Assembly: GCA_018716015.1 (NCBI GenBank)
Contig: DVKM01000002.1
Location: 1 to 53,078, forward strand
Direction: 5' to 3'
Source of the DNA: Candidatus Enterenecus stercoripullorum
GTDB lineage: Bacteria; Bacillota; Clostridia; Oscillospirales; Oscillospiraceae
Length of the DNA: 53,078 bases
The position numbers and the translations under genes were made by a program. A model generated the notes under the pieces. That model searched no databases, was not told where the DNA came from, and worked only from the letters and a program-made list of their open reading frames with translations. Shown here piece by piece: positions 1 to 8,199 of this stretch (within the stretch, counting starts at the first letter, position 1; every line of letters starts with the position of its first letter).

Positions 1-726
1 CACATACAGCTCCACAAAGTCGGAGCCGGAGATGGACAAAAACTTCACTCCCGCCTCTCCGGCCACCGCCTTTGCCAGCAGGGTCTTGCCGGTGCCCGGA
101 GGGCCCACCAACAGCACGCCCTTGGGGATGCGGGCCCCCAGGTCGGTGAACTTTTGGGGATTGCGGAGAAAATCCACCAGCTCCTGCAGCTCCGCCTTCT
201 CCTCGTCCGCCCCGGCCACATCGGCGAAGGTGACGGTACTACGCTCCTGGCCGCTGACAACCCGGGCCTGGCCAAAGCGGCTCATGCCCCCCTGGCCGCC
301 CCCCTGGGCGTTCTGCTGCCGCATAGCCATCAGCCACCAAATAACCATCACCAGCACCACCGACACCACCGCAGGCAGCACCACCAGCGCCCACTGGGGC
401 AGCTCCATCTTCTGCTGATATTCATAGTAGGTGATGACGCCCGCGGCGCTCTGCTCCTGGATGAGAGCGCCCAAGTCCGCGTGGAACAGCTCCAGGCTGG
501 CCAGGGCGTGGTAACGCACGCTGCCGTCCGCCAGGGTCATGGTCACCACATCGTCGTCCCCCACGCGAAACTGCCGCACCTGCTCCTGCTCAAAGTAGCC
601 CACCATGTCGGAGTAGGACACATAGCCCTGCCGGTGGGCGCCGCTGAAGGCGCTGAAGCTCCAAAGGAGCAGCAGGATGACAATCACATAGAGCAGTATG
701 CCCCGAAATCTGCTTGCTTGCTTCAC
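1..726 (-). CDS. ftsH: ATP-dependent zinc metalloprotease FtsH, N-terminal part
   Basis: FtsH is a membrane-anchored AAA+ protease that extracts and degrades membrane and short-lived cytosolic proteins. The 242 visible codons start at a GTG preceded by AGAGGAAA and run off the window edge. They show an N-terminal membrane segment, an extracytoplasmic region, a second membrane segment (around residues 115-135), then the AAA+ start with Walker A GPPGTGKT. The AAA second region and the HExxH site lie outside the window. It follows hpt by 46 bp on the same strand, the usual Firmicute tilS-hpt-ftsH order, so it is probably co-transcribed. No ATG precedes the membrane segment in frame, which favours the GTG start. 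Confidence 0.95.
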   Translation of the reverse strand, partial: MKQASRFRGILLYVIVILLLLWSFSAFSGAHRQGYVSYSDMVGYFEQEQVRQFRVGDDDVVTMTLADGSVRYHALASLELFHADLGALIQEQSAAGVITYYEYQQKMELPQWALVVLPAVVSVVLVMVIWWLMAMRQQNAQGGGQGGMSRFGQARVVSGQERSTVTFADVAGADEEKAELQELVDFLRNPQKFTDLGARIPKGVLLVGPPGTGKTLLAKAVAGEAGVKFLSISGSDFVELYV

Positions 727-772
727 AGTCGTTTCCTCTTACTTCCCGCCGTGGTCCCCACGGCTTCAAATT

Positions 773-1327
773 TCAAAATTCCCCTTGCCACCCGCCGTAT
801 ACGCTGGGTTTCAAAATCCCGATGTACGGAAGGTTCCGGTATTTCTCATCATAGTCCAGGCCATACCCCACCACGAAGGCGTCGGGAATCTGGAAGCCCA
901 CATAGTCCGCGGCGATGGGCTTTGCCCGGCGCTCGGGCTTATCCAGCAGAGTGCAGATACGGATGGAGGCGGGCTTTCTGGCCCGGAGCACATCCATAAG
1001 ATAGTACAGGGTGTTGCCCGAGTCCAGGATATCCTCCACAATGATGAGGTCCTTGCCCTCGATAGAGTCGGACAGGTCCTTTTTGATCTCCACCTGGCCC
1101 GAGCTGACAGTGCCCGAGCCGTAGGAGGACACCGCCATAAAATCCACCGTAATAGGCAGCCGGATAGCCCGGGTCAAATCTGCCATGAAGATGTACGAGC
1201 CCCGAAGGACCGAGGCCACCGCCACTTCCTTCCCGGCGTAATCCGCCGTGATTTTCTCTCCCAGCTCCTGAACCCGGCAGCTGAGCTCCTCCTGAGTGAA
1301 CAGGATTCTCTCCACGTCCTGGTGCAC
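773..1327 (-). CDS. hpt: Hypoxanthine phosphoribosyltransferase
   Basis: Salvages hypoxanthine (and usually guanine) to the nucleotide using PRPP. The 184-residue length is typical of bacterial HPRT. The PRPP-binding loop LIIVEDILDSGNTL is at residues 94-107, the early LRGSYIFMADL block is at 41-51, and the C-terminal purine-site region (ADYVGFQIPDAFVVGYGLD) is intact. The start is a GTG placed 8 nt after GGGAG inside the end of tilS, only 3 nt from the tilS stop, so translation is probably coupled. It sits in the conserved tilS-hpt-ftsH block. Confidence 0.96.
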   Translation of the reverse strand: MHQDVERILFTQEELSCRVQELGEKITADYAGKEVAVASVLRGSYIFMADLTRAIRLPITVDFMAVSSYGSGTVSSGQVEIKKDLSDSIEGKDLIIVEDILDSGNTLYYLMDVLRARKPASIRICTLLDKPERRAKPIAADYVGFQIPDAFVVGYGLDYDEKYRNLPYIGILKPSVYGGWQGEF

Positions 1328-1330
1328 GAC

Positions 1331-2644
1331 TCATTCTCCCTTTCTCATGGTGATATGCAGACACCGCTCCCCCGGTGCGGCCAGCGCGTCCCAGTGAGGG
1401 CCCAGCCCGCCTGCCGCAGACGCGGTCTCCCCCGCGGAAAGTACCGGCACAGCCGGGCGCTCCTGTCGGGGAATACACTGCTCAATCATCAGTTTTTTGA
1501 TCGTTTTCCAGGGCCTTTGGCCCAGCCGGAGCCCGTCTCCCGGCTTCCGGGATCGGATGATATACCCCTGCGGCTTCAGATAAAATTCTCCTGGATGGAC
1601 ATAGGCTTTTGGGGGGCATACCCCCTCCTGGGCGGAAATCGTCCAGTCCCCCCAGCGGTTCTCCCCCTTCTCCAGGGGGCGCTGCTCCAAAACCGGCCCA
1701 GCCTCCTTGGGGGAAAAGACCAAATCCTCATAGGTCCGGTATACCCGGCCCCCACTGACGTCCAGGCTCCCAGAGGGATCCGACCCTGCCGCCAGCGTCA
1801 GCGCGCCCGCCCGGTATACCGCCTGGTCCCCCAGTCCCGTCCGTTCCAGCAGGATCCCCGCCGTCCGCAGGGCGATGGGCCGGGGGGCGCCCACCAGAGC
1901 TTCCACCGGGATGGCCAGTCCTTGGCCCAACTGCCGGGCCCGGGAAGCCAGCCGGGTGGCCTGGGCCTCCAGTTCCCCCTCGTCCAGGGTCAGCCGGGCG
2001 GCGGTGGCGGCGATGTGCGCTGCCGCCCGGGGGTTGATCTGCTCCAACAGGGGCAGCACCTGGGTGCGGATCCGGTTGCGGGTGTAGGCCGGGTCGGCAT
2101 TGCTCTCATCCTCCACATGGGGAATATGATGGTCCATCAGGTATTGCGCCGCGTCCTGCCGGGTCAGAGTGAGCATGGGGCGGATCAGGATGCCCCGCCG
2201 CTCCGGGATACCCGTCAAGCCCTTCAGCCCGCAGCCCCGGATCAGGTTCATCAGCACCGTCTCCGCATTGTCCCCGGCGTGATGGCCGGTGGCGATGAGA
2301 TCGCAGCCCAGCTCTTCGGCGGCCCGCTCCAGAAACTCATAGCGCATGCGCCGGGCGCACGCTTCCACTCCCAGGCCCTCCCGGCGAGCCCTTTCCGCCA
2401 CGTCGCCAGAGCCCACCGACAGGGGTATCCCCAGCTTTCCACACCAGTCCCGGACAAAGGCCTCGTCCCGGCCAGCGGTGGGGCGCAGGTTGTGGTTATA
2501 GTGGGCGGCCCCCACCTGGTAGTCGCCCAATGCCGCGCCCTCCAGCAGGCGGCACAGCAGATACATGGAGTCCGTGCCACCGGACAGGGCGCACAGCACC
2601 CGGCTGCCCGGAGGGATCAGATCATAGCAGAACCGCCCCGGCAT
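1331..2644 (-). CDS. tilS: tRNA(Ile)-lysidine synthase
   Basis: Modifies the wobble C of the CAU-anticodon isoleucine tRNA to lysidine, using ATP and lysine. The N-type PP-loop motif SGGTDS is at residues 21-26, followed by the ATPase domain, a linker and a C-terminal domain with the usual SRKPGDGLRLGQRPWKTIKK stretch near residue 370. The 437-residue length is normal. Its ATG overlaps the dnaB stop by one base (TGATG). An in-frame stop just upstream rules out a longer N-terminus, so the short lead before the PP-loop is real. Confidence 0.95.
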   Translation of the reverse strand: MPGRFCYDLIPPGSRVLCALSGGTDSMYLLCRLLEGAALGDYQVGAAHYNHNLRPTAGRDEAFVRDWCGKLGIPLSVGSGDVAERARREGLGVEACARRMRYEFLERAAEELGCDLIATGHHAGDNAETVLMNLIRGCGLKGLTGIPERRGILIRPMLTLTRQDAAQYLMDHHIPHVEDESNADPAYTRNRIRTQVLPLLEQINPRAAAHIAATAARLTLDEGELEAQATRLASRARQLGQGLAIPVEALVGAPRPIALRTAGILLERTGLGDQAVYRAGALTLAAGSDPSGSLDVSGGRVYRTYEDLVFSPKEAGPVLEQRPLEKGENRWGDWTISAQEGVCPPKAYVHPGEFYLKPQGYIIRSRKPGDGLRLGQRPWKTIKKLMIEQCIPRQERPAVPVLSAGETASAAGGLGPHWDALAAPGERCLHITMRKGE

Positions 2645-4002
2645 CAGTACTCGTCCTCGTCATCCCGGTAGGCCAGGTTGCGGAAGGTGGTAAACTCAGG
2701 CCGCCACTCCAGCAGAACGGTGCCCGTCTCGCCATGTCGGTTCTTGGCCACGATGCACTCGGCCACATTGGGGTTTTCCGTATCATTCTCATAATAGCTC
2801 TCCCGGTAGATGAACATGACAATGTCCGCGTCCTGCTCGATGGAGCCAGACTCCCGCAGGTCGGAGAGCATGGGCCGGCGCTGTCCGGCCGACCGACTCT
2901 CATTGGCCCGGGACAGCTGGGACAGGCACAGCACCGGCACGTTCAGCTCCTTGGCCATGAGCTTCAGAGAGCGGGACATGTCGGACACAATCTGCTGGCG
3001 GTTGTCGTTAGCCCGCTGGGGCCCGCCCGCGGAGGTCATCAGCTGGAGGTAGTCCACCACCACCAACCCCAGGTTTTTCACCCGGCGGCACTTAGCGTTC
3101 ATGTCCGCCACCGACAGGGTGGCATCGTCGTCGATATAAATATTGGCCTGGCTCAGGGTGGCCACCGCCATGGCCACCCGGGTCCACTCCTCCTCGCCAC
3201 TCAGCCGGCCGGTGAGCAGCTTCTTATTGTCGATCAGGCTCTCCATGGAGATCAGGCGCATGCCCAGCTGTTCCCGGCTCATCTCCAGGGAAAAGACGGC
3301 CACAGCCTTGCCTGAGCGCTTGCCCGCCTCCAGGGCGATGTTCAGCGCCAGGGAGGTCTTGCCCATGCCGGGGCGGGCGGCCAGGATGATCAGGTCGGAG
3401 TTATTCAATCCTGAGATCCGCCGGTCCAGGTCGATCAGGCCGGTGGAGATGCCAGGGAACTCCTCCCCGGAGGACTGCCGCTCCTTGATGGTGTCCCACA
3501 CCTGGCCCAGCACTGTGGCGATGTGGGCCATCTCCCGGGAGGACTTTCCCTGCCGGATGGCGTAGATGCGCTGCTCGGCCACCTCTAAGATCTGCTGGGC
3601 GGTGCCGCTCTCCTTGCGCACCATCTCCTCCAGCTCCCCGGCCGTCTCCCCCACCCGGCGCAGCAGCGCCTTATCCGCCACAATGTCCGCGTATTCCAGC
3701 ACGTTGGCGGCGGTGGGGGTGATCTCCATAAGCTGGCTGAGATAGGGCAGGGAGGCGTTCTCGTCGTAAACCCCCGCCTGCTTCATCCGGTCCAGCACCG
3801 TCACCGGGTCGATGGTCTCAAAGCGGTTGAACATCCCGTAGAGCACCTGGTAGATCTCCCGGTTCTGGCGCAGGTAGAAATCGTCCGGGGACAGGCGGGC
3901 AATCACGTCGGGCACACACCGCTCATCCAGGAGCATGGAACCCAGCACCGCCTGCTCCGCCTCCACCGAGTGGGGCAGGGCCAGATTATCCAGTTCGTTC
4001 AT
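2644..4002 (-). CDS. dnaB: Replicative DNA helicase DnaB
   Basis: Hexameric fork helicase. The 452 residues comprise the N-terminal primase-interaction domain (about 1-110), a linker, and the RecA-like motor with Walker A AARPGMGKTS at 208-217, a Walker B region ending VVVDYLQLM, and the C-terminal SDLRESGSIEQDAD motif. GGGAGG lies 7 nt before the ATG. It follows rplI by 30 bp, the standard rplI-dnaB pairing, and runs into tilS with a 1-base overlap, joining the replication gene to the tilS-hpt-ftsH block. Confidence 0.97.
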   Translation of the reverse strand: MNELDNLALPHSVEAEQAVLGSMLLDERCVPDVIARLSPDDFYLRQNREIYQVLYGMFNRFETIDPVTVLDRMKQAGVYDENASLPYLSQLMEITPTAANVLEYADIVADKALLRRVGETAGELEEMVRKESGTAQQILEVAEQRIYAIRQGKSSREMAHIATVLGQVWDTIKERQSSGEEFPGISTGLIDLDRRISGLNNSDLIILAARPGMGKTSLALNIALEAGKRSGKAVAVFSLEMSREQLGMRLISMESLIDNKKLLTGRLSGEEEWTRVAMAVATLSQANIYIDDDATLSVADMNAKCRRVKNLGLVVVDYLQLMTSAGGPQRANDNRQQIVSDMSRSLKLMAKELNVPVLCLSQLSRANESRSAGQRRPMLSDLRESGSIEQDADIVMFIYRESYYENDTENPNVAECIVAKNRHGETGTVLLEWRPEFTTFRNLAYRDDEDEY

Positions 4003-4032
4003 GGCTTCGCCTCCCGGAAACGCAGGTTCTCC

Positions 4033-4482
4033 TTACTTCTCCTCAATCACCAGCACATGGATGGTTCCGGTGACCTCGTAGCCCAGCTTGCACTTGACCT
4101 CAAAGGGGCCGAAGGACTTAATGGGCTCGCCCAGCACGATCTTGCTCTTGCTTACATCCATCTGATGCTGCTCCTTCAGGGCCTGGGCGATCTCCTTGCT
4201 GGTCACCGAGCCGAACAGGCGGCTGCCCTGGCCGGCCTTAGCGGAGATCTTCACCTGGCAGCTCTCCAGCCGCTTGGCCGTAGCCTCGGCCTGGGCCTTC
4301 TCCTCCGCCTCCTTGGCCTTGCGGGCCTTCTCCTGCATCTTCATGGTGTTGACGTTTTCCGCCGTGGCCTCCACCGCCAGCTTCCGGGGCAGGAGGAAAT
4401 TGCGGCCGTAGCCGTCGGACACCTCCACCATCTGGCCCTTCTTACCCTGGCCCTTCACATCCTGCTGTAAAATCACTTTCAT
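4033..4482 (-). CDS. rplI: 50S ribosomal protein L9
   Basis: Large-subunit protein with two globular domains joined by a long helix. The N-terminal domain carries the family signature (GYGRNFLLPRKLA, residues 24-36), then a charged helix (about 45-75) and the C-terminal domain. The 149-residue length is standard. A strong AGGAGG lies 8 nt before the ATG. It sits between gdpP and dnaB, as in Bacillus and Clostridia. Confidence 0.97.
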   Translation of the reverse strand: MKVILQQDVKGQGKKGQMVEVSDGYGRNFLLPRKLAVEATAENVNTMKMQEKARKAKEAEEKAQAEATAKRLESCQVKISAKAGQGSRLFGSVTSKEIAQALKEQHQMDVSKSKIVLGEPIKSFGPFEVKCKLGYEVTGTIHVLVIEEK

Positions 4483-4560
4483 GGCATATACCTCCTATGA
4501 AAACACGAAACGGTCCTGATGCCGGGCATCCCGGCGGTTCCTACGGTTTTGCCGCGCGGC

Positions 4561-6576
4561 TCAATCCTCCGCATCTCGGGCCTCCTCTTCCGTCCCTTCA
4601 AAATACTGGTCCAGCACCCCGCGCAGCAGTTCTTCCACTTCCTCCACCCTTTTCCCGGGGATCTGGGCCCCCGCGGCGTTGGCGTTACCCCCGCCGCCCA
4701 ATGCCTCCAGGATCACCTGCACGTTGGTGTCGTTCATGCTCCTGGCAGACACCACCACCTGGTCCCCGTCCTGGTAGAGCACGAAGGATGCCTGAATCCC
4801 TTCGATATTCAGCAGCTCATCCGCCGCCTGGGCAGCCGTCACCCGCCCCACGGCGCGCTCCGTCGCCGCAATGGCGATGTCCTGACCGTAGGGCTTAGCG
4901 TTCTGAATGATACCGTACTTGGCCACCGTGTCGGCCAGTCCTGTCTGAAACAGCTTCTTCACCTCGCCGGTGTCCGCGCCGCCCCGGCGCAGGAAGGCCG
5001 CCGCCTCAAAGGTCCGGCCCCCCGTGCGCATGGTGAAATTCTTAGTGTCCAGCATCAGCCCCGCCATGAGGGCTTCCGCCTCTCCCCGCAGCAAGTCCAT
5101 CGGCTCCATCAGATAGCTGATCAACTCAGTAACCAGCTCGCTGGCGGAGGAGGCATAGGGCTCGTGGAAGTTCAGCGCGGCCCCTTCGATATAAGTGGCC
5201 GCCCGGCGGTGGTGGTCAATGACCGCCACCTTGTTGCAGGAGATGAGCAGCTCCCGGCTGGCCACCTGCTCTGGCCGGTTGGTGTCCACCACCACCAGCA
5301 GGGACCGAGAGTCCGCCCGGAGCAGGGCCGCCTGGCTGTCCAGGAACAGGCCCTGATACTCCTCCATTTTTTCCACCCGGTCGTACAGGTCGTCGGCGGG
5401 GGTGGGCCCTTCCTCCCGGATGATGTAGTGAGGGATGCCCCGCTTACGGGCAATGGCGCACACCCCCACCGCAGCGCCCACCGCGTCCATATCCGCCACC
5501 TTGTGCCCCATGACCAGCACGCAGGAGGCGTCGGCCACCAGCTCCCCCAGGGCGGAGGCCATCACCCGGCTCTTCACCTTGGTGCGCTTCTCCGTCTCCT
5601 TGGCCCGGCCACCGTAAAACTCGAAGTTGAAGCGGTTTTTCACCACCGCCTGGTCGCCCCCCCGGGACAGGGCCATCTCCGCGGACAGGGAGGCAAAGCG
5701 GAACATCTCCGCCAGGCTGTCCCCGTCCACCCCCACGCCGATGGAAACGGTGATGGGGATGCCGTTGGGGCTTTGGATGGTCCGGACACTGTCCAGCAGG
5801 GAGAACTTCTCCGCCTTGTAGCCGTCCAGGTACTGCTCCTCGAAAATGTACAGGTAGCGGTCCCGGTCCAGCCGGCAGAAAATGCCGTTGGCGTCCGCCG
5901 TCCACTGGGTGAACTTCTGGCTGACAGCATTGAGCAGGGCCGAGCGCACGCTGTCCTCCTGGCCCTTGATGGTGTCCTCGTAGTTGTCCAGCAAAAGCAG
6001 GGCCACCGCCGGCCGGGTGGCCTGGTAGATATCCCGGGTGTTGGCCAGCTCGGTCACATCCACCCAATAGGTGGTGGCCAGCACCCCTTCCTCCTGTCCC
6101 GCGGTGCGGGCCACGCTTCCGAACACCTGGTAGCGCCGTTGGCCCACCTGCACCTCCTGGGGGCATTCGCTCTTGCCCTCCAGCAGCCAGCGGGCGTCAA
6201 ACCCGGGCACCAAGTCCGCCATTTTGGTATCAAATACACCCTCCTGCTCCTCCGTCAGGTGCAGGAAACGGTCGTTGGTCCAGATCACCTCGTCGGTGTC
6301 CGGCCGGAACATGGCCACGGGCAAAGGGCAGTTCAGGGTGCTGTCCCGGGTGGCCCCGTCCATGCTGCCCACCAGCTCTTCCAGGTAGCTGGCGGCCGCC
6401 CGCCGGCGGTGGACCATGGTGCCCCAATAGACCCCATACAGGACAGCCACGATCACCAGTTCGCCCACGGCCACATCCACCCGGCCCAGCAGGAGGGTGA
6501 TCAGGCCAAAGGCCGCCATCACCAGAAAGTATAGCCCAAAACGGGGAGCCAGAAGCTGTGATAGTTTCTTGTTCAC
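4561..6576 (-). CDS. gdpP: GdpP-type cyclic-di-AMP phosphodiesterase (PAS, degenerate GGDEF, DHH/DHHA1)
   Basis: Membrane phosphodiesterase that hydrolyses c-di-AMP in this family. With the GTG start used here the protein has 671 residues: two membrane segments (15-50), a PAS-like region (80-180), a degenerate GGDEF domain (185-312, with GGDQA in place of GGDEF), and a DHH domain with GHKVADMDAVG (357-367) and IDHH (453-456). It ends in a DHHA1 domain with a glycine-rich loop (GGGGNANAAG). The open frame extends 65 codons upstream, but that stretch has no ribosome site and overlaps the leader. AGAGAGG lies 8 nt before the GTG. The gene leads the gdpP-rplI-dnaB run. Confidence 0.93.
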   Translation of the reverse strand: MNKKLSQLLAPRFGLYFLVMAAFGLITLLLGRVDVAVGELVIVAVLYGVYWGTMVHRRRAAASYLEELVGSMDGATRDSTLNCPLPVAMFRPDTDEVIWTNDRFLHLTEEQEGVFDTKMADLVPGFDARWLLEGKSECPQEVQVGQRRYQVFGSVARTAGQEEGVLATTYWVDVTELANTRDIYQATRPAVALLLLDNYEDTIKGQEDSVRSALLNAVSQKFTQWTADANGIFCRLDRDRYLYIFEEQYLDGYKAEKFSLLDSVRTIQSPNGIPITVSIGVGVDGDSLAEMFRFASLSAEMALSRGGDQAVVKNRFNFEFYGGRAKETEKRTKVKSRVMASALGELVADASCVLVMGHKVADMDAVGAAVGVCAIARKRGIPHYIIREEGPTPADDLYDRVEKMEEYQGLFLDSQAALLRADSRSLLVVVDTNRPEQVASRELLISCNKVAVIDHHRRAATYIEGAALNFHEPYASSASELVTELISYLMEPMDLLRGEAEALMAGLMLDTKNFTMRTGGRTFEAAAFLRRGGADTGEVKKLFQTGLADTVAKYGIIQNAKPYGQDIAIAATERAVGRVTAAQAADELLNIEGIQASFVLYQDGDQVVVSARSMNDTNVQVILEALGGGGNANAAGAQIPGKRVEEVEELLRGVLDQYFEGTEEEARDAED

Positions 6577-6614
6577 ACAGTCCACCTCTCTCCATTCCAC
6601 AATTTGTCTGTCCC

Positions 6615-6678
6615 GCGCAGGGCGGGAAACGCTTTTGGCCGGAGGCATGGCGCCCACGCCGGCAAAAATGCCCTGCGC
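6615..6678 (-). promoter_or_regulatory. Structured 5' leader of gdpP
   Basis: Between the minus-strand promoter and the gdpP start the leader can close on itself through a 9-bp perfect stem (GCGCAGGGC at 6615-6623 with GCCCTGCGC at 6670-6678). An inner GCCGG/CCGGC stem lies within it. No T-run follows, so it is not an intrinsic terminator. Its role is unknown. Confidence 0.4.
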
Positions 6679-6694
6679 ATTTTCAATAGACATT

Positions 6695-6723
6695 ATTATA
6701 CCAAATGCCATCCATAAAAACAA
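6695..6723 (-). promoter_or_regulatory. Promoter of the gdpP operon
   Basis: On the minus strand TTGTTT (6718-6723) and TATAAT (6695-6700) are separated by 17 bp. It predicts a leader of about 110 nt before gdpP. Confidence 0.65.
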
Positions 6724-6770
6724 GGATAATTCCCCAGGGCAATTCCCTGGACAATTTGGGGATTTCACCA

Positions 6771-6799
6771 TTGCGTAACCACCCCAGCGCTGATATAAT
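6771..6799 (+). promoter_or_regulatory. Promoter of ilvE
   Basis: TTGCGT (6771-6776), a 17-bp spacer and a perfect TATAAT (6794-6799), giving a leader of about 35 nt. It is back to back with the gdpP promoter. Confidence 0.75.
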
Positions 6800-6840
6800 A
6801 CAGGTATTCAACGCTTTAACGCACAAAGGAGACGAGTTCC

Positions 6841-7908
6841 ATGCTGGATATCAAAGTCACCCGCGCCGCCCAGGGCAAGCCCCTCCCCGATCCCGACACC
6901 CTCATGTTCGGCAAGCTGTTCACCGACCACATGTTCCTGATGGACTACCACACCGGCCAGGGCTGGCACGATCCCCGCATCGTGCCCTACGGCCCCCTGA
7001 GCCTGGAGCCCTCCTGCATGGTGTTTCACTACGCCCAGGAGGTCTTTGAGGGGCTCAAGGCCTACCGCACCCCCGAGGGTAGGGTGCAGCTGTTCCGCCC
7101 CCTGGAAAACGCCCGGCGGCTGAACTCCTCCTGTGACCGTCTGTGCATCCCCCAGATCCCCGAGGAGGACTTTGTCCAGGCGGTGAAGGCCCTGGTCCAG
7201 GTGGACCGGAACTGGGTGCCGGCCAAGAAGGGCACCTCCCTGTATATCCGGCCCTTTGTTTTCGCCACCGATCCCTCCCTGGGGGTCCACGCCTCCCACA
7301 GCTACCTCTTTGCCATCATTTGCAGCCCTGTGGGCGCCTATTACCCCGAGGGCATCAACCCGGTGAAAATCTATGTGGAGGACGAGGACGTGCGGGCCGT
7401 CCGGGGGGGCACCGGCCACACCAAGTGCGGCGGCAACTACGCCGCCTCCATCCGGGCCGGGGAGCGGGCCGAGGAGCAGGGCTACTCCCAGGTGCTGTGG
7501 CTGGATGGCGTCCACCGCAAGTACATTGAAGAGGTTGGGGCCATGAACGTGCTGTTCAAGGTGGACGGCACGGTGATCACCCCCGCCCTCACCGGCTCGG
7601 TGCTGCCCGGCATCACCCGCAAGAGCTGCCTGGAACTGCTGCGGGACTGGGGCGTGCCCGTGGAGGAGCGGCTGATCACCGCCCAGGAGCTGTTTAACGC
7701 CGCCGACGCAGGCAAGCTGGAGGAGGCCTGGGGCTCTGGCACCGCCGCGGTGGTCTCCCCCATCGGCGAGCTGGCCATGGGGGACAAGAAAGTGATCATC
7801 AACGGCGGCAAAATCGGCCATCTCACCCAGCAGCTCTATGACACCCTCACCGGCATCCAGTGGGGCACCGAGCCCGATCCCTATGGCTGGACCGTGCCTA
7901 TTGAGTAA
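6841..7908 (+). CDS. ilvE: Branched-chain amino acid aminotransferase
   Basis: PLP enzyme that interconverts leucine, isoleucine and valine with their 2-oxo acids. The 355-residue length and motifs match the class IV BCAT of eukaryotic/Gram-positive type. The PLP-binding lysine is K195 in TKCGGNY. The EVGAMN block (about 231-236) and the late GSGTAAVVSPIG block are present. AAAGGAG precedes the ATG. The gene is alone between its own promoter and the promoter of the ABC-F unit. Confidence 0.96.
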   Translation: MLDIKVTRAAQGKPLPDPDTLMFGKLFTDHMFLMDYHTGQGWHDPRIVPYGPLSLEPSCMVFHYAQEVFEGLKAYRTPEGRVQLFRPLENARRLNSSCDRLCIPQIPEEDFVQAVKALVQVDRNWVPAKKGTSLYIRPFVFATDPSLGVHASHSYLFAIICSPVGAYYPEGINPVKIYVEDEDVRAVRGGTGHTKCGGNYAASIRAGERAEEQGYSQVLWLDGVHRKYIEEVGAMNVLFKVDGTVITPALTGSVLPGITRKSCLELLRDWGVPVEERLITAQELFNAADAGKLEEAWGSGTAAVVSPIGELAMGDKKVIINGGKIGHLTQQLYDTLTGIQWGTEPDPYGWTVPIE

Positions 7909-7939
7909 CTTTTCCGGAACAGCCGCTGTTTCCCCCTCC

Positions 7940-7969
7940 TTGACACGGTTCTCCGGTCCGTGCTATACT
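7940..7969 (+). promoter_or_regulatory. Promoter of the ABC-F leader
   Basis: A perfect TTGACA (7940-7945) and TATACT (7964-7969) with an 18-bp spacer. Transcription should start near 7976, leaving an untranslated leader of about 220 nt before the ABC-F gene. Confidence 0.8.
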
Positions 7970-8000
7970 CATCTCATCCAAAATAGAAAAGGGTGAAAGA

Positions 8001-8012
8001 ATGCGCAAGTAA
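8001..8012 (+). CDS. Three-codon leader peptide (Met-Arg-Lys) of the ABC-F gene
   Basis: ATG CGC AAG TAA, about 25 nt after the expected transcription start and preceded by AAAAGGGTGAAAGA as a possible ribosome site. Its last codon and stop lie in the 5' arm of a leader stem (8009-8016). A ribosome held here would therefore change leader folding. Very short leader ORFs of this sort are known upstream of antibiotic-responsive ABC-F genes. Translation is inferred, not shown. Confidence 0.6.
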   Translation: MRK

Positions 8013-8178
8013 ACTGAACTTCCAGTCATGAACCATACCATCGGTCAGGCCCATCGGGGATAGGTCTGGGTTTTCGTGACGAGAAGGGCAGTTTACGGAC
8101 TTCCGCCGGACGGGTACGCCCTGCCCCGGTGTTCTTTCGTCATGTAAGCCTGCCTGCGGTCACGGAGGCAGGCTTTTT
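8009..8178 (+). promoter_or_regulatory. Ribosome-mediated transcription attenuator
   Basis: Two exclusive partners compete for the segment 8086-8096 (GGGCAGTTTAC). In the default fold GTAAACTG (8009-8016, overlapping the leader stop codon) pairs with CAGTTTAC (8089-8096). That fold is extended by GTCATGAACC (8025-8034) with the 8069-8080 segment, and it leaves the terminator free. If a stalled ribosome covers 8009-8016, the freed segment can pair with GTAA-gc-CTGCCT (8144-8155), which is the 5' arm of the terminator. GGGCAG/CTGCCC (8121-8126) is a third possible pairing. Confidence 0.6.
8146..8178 (+). terminator. Leader terminator upstream of the ABC-F gene
   Basis: Perfect 10-bp stem AAGCCTGCCT (8146-8155) with AGGCAGGCTT (8166-8175), a 10-nt loop and a run of five T ending at 8178. 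It lies between the promoter and the coding start, so it can only act as an attenuator. Confidence 0.85.
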
Positions 8179-8199
8179 GCGCGAGAGGAGGCATGCGTT

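Noticed and set aside
698-2671. Very long plus-strand open frame (657 codons) opposite hpt and tilS
   Set aside because: Antisense shadow of high-GC coding DNA. The translation is Arg/Pro/Gly-rich with no domain, and the minus-strand genes have clear motifs.
4519-6534. 671-codon plus-strand open frame opposite gdpP
   Set aside because: His/Pro/Gly-rich shadow of the gdpP reading frame, with no ribosome site.
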